Source of the DNA: Calendula officinalis
Taxonomy: Eukaryota; Streptophyta; Magnoliopsida; Asterales; Asteraceae
DNA length: 64,000 bases
Assembly: GCA_963853835.1 (NCBI GenBank)
Contig: OY970823.1
Coordinates: 63,063,845 to 63,127,844 of the forward strand
Direction: 5' to 3'
This document shows, piece by piece, positions 1-9,548 of the stretch. The position numbers and the translations under genes are program-made. The notes beneath the pieces were generated by a model, which saw only the letters and a program-made list of their open reading frames with translations, searched no databases and had not been told where the DNA came from. Each line of letters begins with the position of its first letter. Positions within the stretch are counted from its first letter, which is position 1.

Positions 1-600
1 TACACCACCGAGCCATCCACCGCACCGTTTACACCGCCGCCGGAATCCGTTCATCTGACCACACCTTCTTCGCCGGAGGTCCCGTATGCTCAACTTTTGG
101 GCTCGGGTCACCAAAATGATGTCATACCGTATGAGTTTCAGTCTTATCAGTTATACCCGGGAAGCCCGATGGGTCATTTTTCGGGCACCTCGAGCCCGTT
201 CCCAGATATTTATGTATCCGGGGCTCTGACCCCGGATCATGCGGGCCCCACATCTCGTGACGGGTATCTGTTCACGAGTGTGGGACCAGTTAGAAACGAG
301 GATCATCACCATCTGGTGGATCATAGAGTGTCGTTTGAGGTTACACCGGAACAAGTTGTTAGATGTGTCGAAAGGAGACGATGTGCTGACGTGGCAAACG
401 GGCGTGATGACGTGGCGAACGGGCAGAGACATCAGAAACTTAGATCCACTACTACACTTGGGTCGGTTAAGGAATTCAATTTTGATAGTACCGATGGATC
501 CGAACCCGATTGGTGGACGAGTGAGAAAGTTCTTGGAAGAGAAAACGGGCCAATCAAGAACTGGTCATTCTTCCCGATGATGCAGCCAGGTGTCAGCTAA
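1..600 (+). CDS. 3' end of an At1g76660-like proline-rich protein gene (partial)
   Basis: The frame is open from base 1 and ends at TAA 598-600, giving the last 199 codons of a protein whose start lies outside the window. The first residues read TEPSTAPFTPPPESVHLTTP, followed by SSPEVPYAQLL, and the C-terminus is KNWSFFPMMQPGVS. Both blocks are hallmarks of a plant family usually annotated as hydroxyproline-rich glycoprotein-like or uncharacterised At1g76660-like. These are low-complexity Ser/Pro/Gly-rich proteins of unknown function. Family members have several exons, so this is probably the last exon. No signal peptide or enzymatic domain is visible in this part. The identity comes from recall of the conserved blocks. 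The true exon start may lie a little inside or upstream of base 1. Confidence 0.8.
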   Translation, partial: YTTEPSTAPFTPPPESVHLTTPSSPEVPYAQLLGSGHQNDVIPYEFQSYQLYPGSPMGHFSGTSSPFPDIYVSGALTPDHAGPTSRDGYLFTSVGPVRNEDHHHLVDHRVSFEVTPEQVVRCVERRRCADVANGRDDVANGQRHQKLRSTTTLGSVKEFNFDSTDGSEPDWWTSEKVLGRENGPIKNWSFFPMMQPGVS

Positions 601-1758
601 TGATTGGACTCCACAAGTAAATCAAGAATCAAAATTAGAGTCAGTTAAAGATGACCCTGTTGGGGTTGGTGTTCCTACACAAAAAAGTGACATGGAACAT
701 ATAACATTGCCAATTTACAATATATATGTAAGATAAATAAGCTCATAGGTTTGTTATTTCAGTTAACGGGTACTAGGAAAACTCGGCTCCGGTTCAAGAT
801 TAAACCTGTGAGCTTGGACATTGTTGTTGTAGCTCATTGACCGAGATTTGACCATTCACGCGAGTTTTTAGTCATATGAACACGGAAATTGTGAAAATGG
901 ATTTCCTTCTCCTGATGATGTTTTGTCATCTTTACATGGTACTATTGTTGATGTATTGCATACTTGTGTATTAAGATCCAAGAAATTTGGGAAAAGAATG
1001 AAGATTTTGTTTTTATTAGCAACAAGTTCGGTTTAATCTTGATGTATTAGTGATATTGTTCTAGCTACTAAACAAACTCTATATGTACTTTATAGTTTTG
1101 AGTAGTCAGGTTGTTACAGTGAGACAACCTGTTTTAAAAGCCAACTCATGTAAAATGAAAAAATACGAGAAAACATGTATTAAAAATTAACACGTGTTTA
1201 TTTCTTTCGCGTTTGATACCTGTGGTTTCCTTGCATCTGAGGAGTGTGTTATGCATAATAATGTTATAACACTTAGATCCACAATATTTGTTTTCACATT
1301 TTATTTATTATTTATGAATGAAAATTAACTTTTTTTTTTTTTTTTTTTGCTTTTGCTTTTTACATATAATTTGAGGTGATATTGGGCTCTTGACTAATCA
1401 TGTGGAATTTTGTGTGTGAATTATGAATGGCCAAGAATTTTGGAATCTTGAGATGATTTGTTTGCCATTGAATTCAAAACTTTGGCCAGAATATGGTGCG
1501 GATATTTCCAAGAAAACACCAAAAAGAGCATGCTCCGAATCTAAACATGCACGAGTAGCCATTATTTTAGTCAAAGTCAGAATTTATAGTCAAATCAAGG
1601 TTAAGTTTGCTTTGACCATGGATTATATTGTGTGGTTTGACAGACAATTGGATATAAAAAATCTGATCACAGCGACGTGCGACGGTGGCTGATTAAAACA
1701 TGAGTCTTGAAGCCAATTTATGAAGAAACAGGATTTATGGCTTAGTTGGTTATAATAA

Positions 1759-1822
<64 letters not shown>

Positions 1823-2429
1823 TACATTAATTTTGGATTAATTTTTATGTGATATTTTATATTAATTAGATTATAAGTATTAACTCATATTTATTTTTGT
1901 TAGTCATGTTTTTTCAATCTTTATAAATATATTCAATTACTCATATAGCAGATTCAACTAAAATTTTATTTTTCAAAATAAAATACCTATTTTTATTAAT
2001 AACTCTAAAAGTTATCATCATCAAAGATAATCCATTTTTAATAAGTTAGTAGTACAAAAAAGAACTGCGGACGGAATAAAATTTTGGAACAAGATATGTT
2101 TCTAGACAATTAAGCGAATTAAATATTTATTAATTTAACTATATGTAACGTGTGTATTAAAAATTCCAATTTGCTTGGAATCTCGCCTAAATATTACTAA
2201 AAAATTACACAAAATCATCCAAAAATCTGGTCCAGGTTGGCTTTCTTCCTAAAACAAACAACCAGCCTCCTCTGTTGACCATCATAAATGTTGACAACCA
2301 TATAATTTGATTCTTACATTCTTCTAGAAAACCAACCCCTTCTCCAACATCATTTAACCACCATTACAACATTATTTCTTTCATAACTCTTCAAGAAAAA
2401 TCAAACCCAATTCTTAGAACTTGAAAAAG
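601..2429. other. intergenic: 3' flank, poly-T tract, AT-rich spacer, 5' UTR
   Basis: The stretch holds the 3' untranslated region of the upstream gene, a poly-T run near 1329-1348, a trinucleotide microsatellite (listed separately) and, from about 2280, the probable promoter and 5' UTR of the BTB gene. An open frame at 1423-1692 has no recognisable domain and looks fortuitous. Confidence 0.6.
1761..1822. repeat. (TAA)n microsatellite
   Basis: About 20 near-perfect copies of TAA/ATA lie in the intergenic spacer. It is a simple sequence repeat, likely length-polymorphic. Confidence 0.95.
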
Positions 2430-3848
2430 ATGCCTCCTTTTTCGCAATCAAGCCCTATTTCAAATGGGTTTTCACACAATCACAACAAAATCAACCACCA
2501 AAACCACCACTCATCCACCAATATCATCACCATTGATGTGGGTGGTCAACTATTTCAAACCACCAAACAAACCATAACCCTAGCTGGCTCGAAGACCCTT
2601 TTTTCTTATCTTTTTGATTCATATGAACAAGATGAAATCCCTTTTATTGATAGAGACCCTGAATTGTTCTCAATTCTTCTTTCTTTATTAAGAACAGGTA
2701 ATCTTCCATCCAAAGCTAAAGCTTTTGACATGCAAGATATCATCTTTGAAGCAAAATTTTATGGAATTCATGATCTTCTTGTTCAATCTCAATCAAACCC
2801 ATCTCAATTTGAAGCTTTTGATCTTGAAAAATCAATGCTTTTGTCGCTTAGTGGTAGGGATTCACCTTCTGCTATTGCGACAACACCAAATGGGTCAATT
2901 CATGTTTCTCATGGTAGCAAAATTACATCTTTTGATTGGTCTTTACAAAGAAAGTCAACAACTTTGACCAGTTTTACAGCTATTGATTCTTTATTAGCTT
3001 TATCCCCTAATGTTGTGGCAGCTGGTGCAACAGACTTTTCTGGGTTGCAAATTCTTGATCTTAATCTGGGTTTTGTTAAACAAACCCTAAATTGGGAAAA
3101 TGTAACCAAATCTAGCTCAACCGTTCAAGCAATTGGGATTTCCCCTGAATTCTTGTTTACAAGTTTCGAATCAGGGCGAAGAAATTCAAATTCAATCATG
3201 ATTTATGATCTTAATAGCTTCAAAGCTGTTTCCGAAATTGCACATAATGAAATCTTTGGGGCTGATCTTGATTCTGCAATTCCGTCAACTAAATTGAACT
3301 GGGTTCCTAGTTTGAATCTGTTAATGGCTTCTGGGTCTCATAGTGGTCCTTTAGGGGTTTCAGGAAACATAAAGTTTTGGGATATACGATCTGGAAATGC
3401 AGTTTGGGAAATCAAAGAAACGGTTGATTGTTTTTCAGATATCACAGTTTCTGACACCCTTTCGGCTGTTTTCAAAATTGGGATAAATTCAGGTGAAGTT
3501 TCTTACATTGATTTAAGAAAGTTTGGATCTTGTAACTCATGGAAATGTCTTGGTGATACCCGAAAAATTAGCAATGGCAAGAAAGAAGGGTTTGGTTGCA
3601 AGATTGAAACCCATGGGAATCAAGTTTTTTGTGGTAAGCAAGGTGAGTTGCAATTATGGTCAGAAGTTTTAATGGGGTCTTCCAAAAATGAAAAAGATCG
3701 AATCTTTAGAAGAAATATTTTAGGGAAAGTGAAAGATTTGGCGGGAAATAGGGTTACAAATATGGGGTTTGGAGGAAATAAGATGTTTGTAACTAGGAAA
3801 GATCAACAGTGTGTAGAAGTTTGGCAAAGTTCGGTTAGAAGATTATAA
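2430..3848 (+). CDS. BTB/T1-domain protein with WD40-like C-terminal region (At5g41330-like)
   Basis: A single-exon gene of 472 codons. The first ATG in frame is at 2430; the frame extends upstream only by non-ATG codons. Residues about 31-110 form a KCTD/T1-type BTB domain (ITIDVGGQLFQTTKQT, then DRDPELFSILLSLLRTGNLP). A long region follows with WD40/YVTN-like strands such as NIKFWDIRSGNAVWEI and VEVWQSSV at the end. Plant proteins of this layout are intronless or nearly so and are annotated as BTB/POZ domain with WD40/YVTN repeat-like protein. T1-type BTB domains mediate homo-oligomerisation and binding to CUL3 ubiquitin ligase, so a substrate-adaptor role is plausible but inferred. No transmembrane segment is seen, so it is probably nuclear or cytosolic. 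The stop is TAA at 3846-3848. Confidence 0.9.
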   Translation: MPPFSQSSPISNGFSHNHNKINHQNHHSSTNIITIDVGGQLFQTTKQTITLAGSKTLFSYLFDSYEQDEIPFIDRDPELFSILLSLLRTGNLPSKAKAFDMQDIIFEAKFYGIHDLLVQSQSNPSQFEAFDLEKSMLLSLSGRDSPSAIATTPNGSIHVSHGSKITSFDWSLQRKSTTLTSFTAIDSLLALSPNVVAAGATDFSGLQILDLNLGFVKQTLNWENVTKSSSTVQAIGISPEFLFTSFESGRRNSNSIMIYDLNSFKAVSEIAHNEIFGADLDSAIPSTKLNWVPSLNLLMASGSHSGPLGVSGNIKFWDIRSGNAVWEIKETVDCFSDITVSDTLSAVFKIGINSGEVSYIDLRKFGSCNSWKCLGDTRKISNGKKEGFGCKIETHGNQVFCGKQGELQLWSEVLMGSSKNEKDRIFRRNILGKVKDLAGNRVTNMGFGGNKMFVTRKDQQCVEVWQSSVRRL

Positions 3849-3967
3849 TTTTTTTATATTGTTAAAAGATTATTCATTTGTAAATTGGTTTTGTGTTTTA
3901 TCGATTTATTGATTCTTGTTCGATTGCTAAGAATGAAACTGGTGATCGTTACGGTTATTATATCAGA

Positions 3968-6626
3968 CTAGCAGGTACCCGCGCAATGCGACGGCGGGTA
4001 TCCTGTGATTATATTTGGTAGCTGCCAAATGGTATGTAGCGGTAGTGACGGTGGGTGGTGGTGATGACGGGAGGTGTGATAATTTCAACTTTTTAAGGTT
4101 TGAGATTAACAAAGATTAGTTTGTGTTTTAACATAGTAGTTGCAAACTCAAGCCTTGCATATATCAAACAAAAATCTGTCCCATAATAAAGGTGTTGGCT
4201 GGAATACTAAGTTTTGTTAATTTAGGAATTATTCAAATAACGAAGAATTGAACAACGTTAGCATCTATGTAATTTTGTTGTAAATATATCGTTAATATTT
4301 CATATAAGTTATAAGATCTTGCAGTTAGCATTTTCTTATATATTCAAAAAATGTGCAATACAAAGCTCATTTTCCTTGTTCAAAATGAGAAATTTGGTAG
4401 TAGTTTGGTAATATCGAAGATTTTTTTAGCTATACTGAAATTGTACGAATACAAAGCCAAAATTAAAAGAATTAGATTGGAAGACAGTGCAATGGAAGAT
4501 GCCATGAATGCAACTACATCAATGAAATCCATTGTCCATGAATCTACTTGCCTGCATATGTGAGTGACGACAATCAGATTAAACAAATAGAAACATTTAT
4601 TGCAAATTGACCAAGTGTTATTTTATTTTATTTCGATACAAGTAGAGAATAATACCTCATGATAAGATTACATGTAGAAGGTTTACCATTTGATAAATCA
4701 ACATATATGTGCCAAAATATTCCATTTTATTAATCATCTACTTTTATTACTACAATCTATTTGTTAATTAAAGATTGTTACCACTTGCAATAAGGCAAAA
4801 GCAAATTGTTCATAACACTTGCAAATTGAAATTAAAAATTTGTGAGCTAAATGTCATTTACTTGAAAAATATTGATCCAAATATGTAAAATATTATACCA
4901 ATAAAAAAAAGACTTAAGGAAGTATACAAACTGCGCTTTTTTCTTGCAAGATCCAAACGACAGCAATGAATATGAAGAATCCGGGTGAATCGTGTTTGTC
5001 GGGTCAAATAAATTAAATATGGTCAAACAGGTGAAACTGGTCAAATACGGTCAAACATGTCAAATGGGTCAAATCTGTTAAATCTGGTCAAACTGTTAAG
5101 ATAAGATTCTGTTTTGAACAAAAACGGGTCAAATGGGTCAAAGAGTTTTATGGACTATGGAGTCAGATTATAAAAAGGAATATTTTTTTACCTATTTTGA
5201 CTTGCTTGACAAACTTTAATTTACAACTTTATTTTTTTGACGATTTTTTCCAGAAAATAAATTTGGCCCATTTGACCCGTTTGCTGTCCTCTAACACACG
5301 ACTGTTAAGTATGTGCTCTACACAGCTAAAACCGAAACAGACAATATTATGAGGAAGTTAAAGCATGTATACATAAAATTAGATGAAGTTTAAGCTGGCA
5401 CCCGATTGACCCCTTTTCAAATTTTTTCTTTTTCGCATATTTTTTTAGCTTTTATCCATTTTCCAGTTTTTTTTAAAACGATTGACCACTTTGATAGTTT
5501 TTTGACCCGTTTGAACATTCTGACCAGGTTGACCGTATGACCCAGTTGACCCAATTATTAAAATTCCGTTATTTAAAAAAAAATGATTTTTTGTAAATAA
5601 AACTTTCTATTTTTTTCCGACCAGTTTGACAAGATTTACAGTTTGAACCAGGTGACCCACCCCATTGACCCCTTTGTTATATTTTTTTTTGACCCGTTTG
5701 AAAACCGTGTACAGGTTGACCCGTATTCAAATATGTGAACATACAAATTATGATTACAACATATCCAATTAGCAAAACAAAACCAAAATTATATTAAAAC
5801 AAAGGAAAAAAATATTATTTGACAAAAGACATACCTGAAATTGATTAATTTAAAACACGATACTCTGCTCTTGAGTTGTTCCTGTTCAAGCAAAACGAAA
5901 TTCAAACATTAATAAACCTAATGCTACATCTTAATGTTTCCTAATGAAAAAATGGATAAATCATAACTATATATACGTTTTTGAACAAATCATAACCACA
6001 CGTAACAAAATATGTTTTTGAAATGAACCAAAAATCCTTAATTATATGAAAACTGGGGGAGAAAACAAAGATTAAATGCTTCAATTTAAGACACATACCT
6101 CGAATAGCCGATTTCGTATGGACTGTAGTTGTAGTTTTCCTTGTTGTATTTATAGGGTGATAAATAATCATCATGGTAGAAGAATTGAAGAGTCGATTGA
6201 AAATGACTGGTTGTATGACCTCGGTTCTATCATTGTGGAGAGAAACGAAAAGACGATGAACAAACTGGCGGGTCAGGGGTGAACGAACCGTCCTATAACT
6301 CTGCACTGTGGTAAATGGGCGGAAGGAAATGGGCCGAACAGTTAAATGATGGGCCATAGTTAAATGATAACACGCCACAATGATGGGCGGAAGGCTTAAC
6401 CCGCGTCTGAAGCATTATAGGAATTTTGTTTATAACCAACAATGCAGCCGTATGCTTGGTCAGGTGGTATTGCCGCGATTATGTGAAGGGAAGGTCTGGG
6501 GTTCGATTCCTGGCAGACCTTTTTTTTTATTCCAAAGTGATTAAATCCATAATTAGCAAGTGTGTTGGCTGAATTTTCAGCCTTGCTAATTATGGAAGGG
6601 GTAAATGCTTTATAATATAGTATAGA
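3968..6626 (-). mobile_element. non-autonomous Helitron (minus strand)
   Basis: Read on the minus strand, the element begins at 6626 with TCTATACTATATTATAAAGC and ends at 3968 with CTAG, preceded by a GC-rich hairpin (ACCCGC ... GCGGGT) about 5-10 nt before the end. The flanking host bases are A on the 5' side (6627) and T on the 3' side (3967), the A|T target expected of Helitrons. There is no terminal inverted repeat or target duplication. The 2.66-kb interior has no Rep/helicase frame, so it is non-autonomous. It contains arrays of GGTCAAA and, in the other orientation, TTTGACC between about 4990 and 5720. Near the 5' end it has a block with a B-box-like GGTTCGATTCC (about 6499). The frames at 5941-6378 and 6076-6282 are not recognised and may be host-derived or chance. 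Confidence 0.8.
4990..5720. repeat. GGTCAAA / TTTGACC array inside the Helitron
   Basis: Roughly a dozen irregularly spaced GGTCAAA or GGGTCAAA words lie on the plus strand from 4990 to 5145. A second cluster of TTGACC or TTTGACCCG words lies from 5268 to 5720. The two halves are in opposite orientation, so the region can partly fold back. The TTGAC core matches the WRKY W-box, but such words are common in composite-family repeats. No function is claimed. Confidence 0.6.
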
Positions 6627-6666
6627 TTTAATGATTAAGATATTGAGAAAATTTCCTAAACTAGTA

Positions 6667-6950
6667 CTTCCTCCGTATCACAATAAGTGATACATTTAGA
6701 AGATCACGTAGTTTGAGGTAAAAGATTAAAATAAGGTTAAAATATGATTAAAATATATTAAAGTAGATAATTAGTGGATGGTAGGTCCCACTTTTCTTGA
6801 ATAAAGTGATGTTTATTAGTTTTAAAAGTAAAAGTAAGGGTATAAAGGTAATCTCACTTTATTAAAGTGGATAGTTAGTGGAGGTTGAGTCCCATATTTT
6901 CACCAAATAAGGTAACTTTTGAAGCGTATCACTTATTGTGAAACACCCAT
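6667..6950. mobile_element. degenerate Stowaway-like MITE
   Basis: It starts after a TA dinucleotide with CTTCCTCCGTATCAC and carries a subterminal AATAAGTGATAC. The right side has GTATCACTTATTGTG in inverse orientation, but the terminal CCTCCG block is lost, so the right boundary is approximate. The internal sequence matches the better preserved copy at 41261-41574, including the AAAGTAAAAGTAAGGGTATA block. Confidence 0.7.
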
Positions 6951-7097
6951 AAATAGAAAGTGTATCAGTATCTTTTATGTTGTGTTTCAAGACACCTTAT
7001 AAATACAAGTCAAATTCAACAACAAATAAAAGCCAAATTAGTGGTCAACATATAAGAGCAGAAACGGTCAACATACAATTAACAAGATTTACAGCCT

Positions 7098-8964
7098 TCA
7101 TTTTAACCTAATGTTTTGATATGGGGCCACCGTGGTCAAACTCATATCCCACAATTCTTTAGCCAAATTTGCATCTTTTGCATATGAATTTGGTTGTGCT
7201 ATATTATTGTCCATGAAATATTCGCCACTAATTCCTTTAACTTGTGGATGCAATGCCACATAGCATGTAGTTGATGCTCCCTACAGATCAAAGAGTTTGG
7301 TCAACTGGTCAAACGGGTTGGGTTGACTCGCCAACTTTATTTTTTCCAACTTCTTTTGAATTTTTGTAAATAATTAACGTATGAAGTTATTGAAGTGTTA
7401 ATATACAATTATTAATTAAAACAACTTTATCGAACCTGTGGAATGTTTTTCAGAAAGTATTTGCCAACCCAATCAACGATACCTGAATCAAGAAAAATGT
7501 AAGATTTTTAACAAATAATTTAATGAGAAAAATATGTGAAAAAAGCAAATTTTAAAAAGGATTTTGAGTTTTACCATCAATGGTTTTGTGGTAACGCAAA
7601 AGATTAGTTGAAATAGATCCAGGATGAAGAGCATTGGCAGTTAAATTCACCCCATTTTCCTGTTTATTGTTATGAAAAAGATGGGACCACAAAATGAATA
7701 AAAAAATTAATATAATAAATAATTAAATATGATTATAGAAATACCTTGAAGTGTTTTGTTAATTCATTAGCATGTAGTATGTTTGCTAGCTTTGACTGTC
7801 CATACGCATACATGGGATTGTAACTGCAGATTAAAATTTAAAAATACATTTTCATAATTAAGAAATATGAAATTCAATTATGTACCTCGATTTATCATTT
7901 AATTGATCAAAATAAATTCCTTTGTATGCAAATCGATGACCTTCTGATGATACATTTACTATCCTTCCTTCTTTTTTCTGTTCTTGTGAAGTACGTTTCA
8001 TGGTCTCCAGTAAAAGTTTTGTCAACAGAAAATGACCTGACAATTGATAAAATTAATCACATTATGTAATTTTACTTGTAGTGTAACATTTTTTAATACA
8101 AAACAAATACACAAAATATGATTACAAATACCTAAATGGTTAGTTGCAAATTGTAGTTCCATATTGTCTTTTGAAAGCGTGAACGGTGGAGCCATAATGC
8201 CTGCATTATTACTTCCAAAAATACAAAATATTATTATTTTGATCCCAAAATAAACACAAAATCAAAATCATTTTGATATACAATGATTCATGAAACTTAA
8301 GACTATATAAAAAGAGATAATATATAGTTTCTTACATGAGAATATTCAACGGAAGGCCTGATTTAATAAATTCGGCTGCAAAATTCCTCACGGATGCCAA
8401 AGAGCTAAGATCCAACTCCATTACATCAACTTTTGCAGTAGGGATTTCGTTGACTATTGTTTCTTTGACTTTTTGACCTCTTTCGGTATTTCTAACTGCC
8501 ATAATTATATGCACACCGTGCAATGCTAGGACTCGTGCTGTCTCAGTCCCAATACCACTTGTAGCTCCTGAATATATATACACAAAATATATTTATAGGA
8601 TTGGTTCATGGTTAGTTAATGTGCGCAAAAAGGTCCTACTTTGACCTTAAAAAGTCAAGGGTTATGTCATTTTAAAATGCCAGAAATACTGTTTGTTCCC
8701 AAACAAGATCGATTGCTAATGATACCCTACCAAGTTCACTGATTGAACAAAATTCACACTCGATTTCAAAATATCATTAAAAAAACATAAATTAAGGAAA
8801 ATTGACGTGATAGATCTTATACTGCTAGTACCAATTTCATACGAAATTGAAAGATTACCAGTAACAATGGCGGTAAGACCAGTTGCATCAATTCCTTTGG
8901 TGACATCTTCAGCTGTTGAAGAAGCTGAAAACCCTGACGCCCCTTTTCTGCTAAAAACCCACAT
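7098..8964 (-). CDS. TIC32-like short-chain dehydrogenase/reductase, copy A
   Basis: Eight exons give an open frame of 320 residues: 8859-8964, 8567-8336, 8211-8132, 8036-7886, 7823-7745, 7659-7575, 7482-7436, 7280-7098. All introns are GT-AG and the phases agree (963 nt in total). The start is the ATG at 8964, giving MWVFSRKGASGFSASSTAED, the usual N-terminus of this plant SDR subgroup. Cofactor motif TGATSGIG is at about residues 35-42, NNAG at 114-117, and catalytic YGQSK (YxxxK) at 197-201. The family are NADP(H)-dependent oxidoreductases annotated as TIC32, chloroplastic-like or retinol-dehydrogenase-like. TIC32 is a redox sensor at the chloroplast inner envelope, but most paralogues have unknown substrates. 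The substrate here cannot be told from sequence. It forms a tandem pair with the gene at 9549-12428. Confidence 0.9.
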
Positions 8965-9548
8965 GATTTTTTTGGTTCTTTCCAAATTCAGATCACGCCA
9001 CCAAATTGAATCTCAAAATTAAAGGTTTTTATCACCGGTATAACGGTATTTGATGAAGCCCAAAGCTCAATTTATAAAGTTAAAGATTAAGCCCAATTGA
9101 TTGTTTTTCTAATTTTATACTGCCATTTTTGGCCATTAACGCACGAGGCAACTTTTGTCTTTTTATTGAAAAAAAATCACATGAATATTGTGTTTTACTC
9201 TAAACTACCAAAATACACCTTAAATTGATATAAAAGAAAAATGTCATCACATATCATGTGTTCATTAAGTATTTGTAAAATTATAGTCTGTCTTCCATTT
9301 GCTGTCATGAAGATAAACAATCTAAGGCAATACAAAAACAAAAAAAAAATCTGTAAATCATCTTACACTTTTTTTTATACATAATCAAATACATCATTAC
9401 ACATAATTGAATACATAGATTATATACACCATAACTCTAACACATGCAAATCCAACACTCATACGATATCCGCAAAGAAATTAAAAGACGAATGAAACCA
9501 ATAATTATATTACAAAGGAAACAAAAAATTAAAGTCTCATTTCATCAA
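8965..9548. other. spacer between tandem dehydrogenase genes
   Basis: About 580 bp of AT-rich sequence holding the promoter of copy A and the 3' flank of copy B. I see no mobile element or additional gene in it. Confidence 0.6.

Noticed and set aside
1423..1692. 89-residue frame between the first two genes
   Set aside because: No domain, no codon or composition bias, starts in AT-rich spacer; likely chance.
5941..6378. 145-residue minus-strand frame in the first Helitron
   Set aside because: No recognisable family or splice structure; the sequence resembles UTR-like material near a Helitron 5' end.
6440..6520. Candidate tRNA gene in the first Helitron
   Set aside because: There is a B-box-like word GGTTCGATTCC but no acceptor or anticodon stems.
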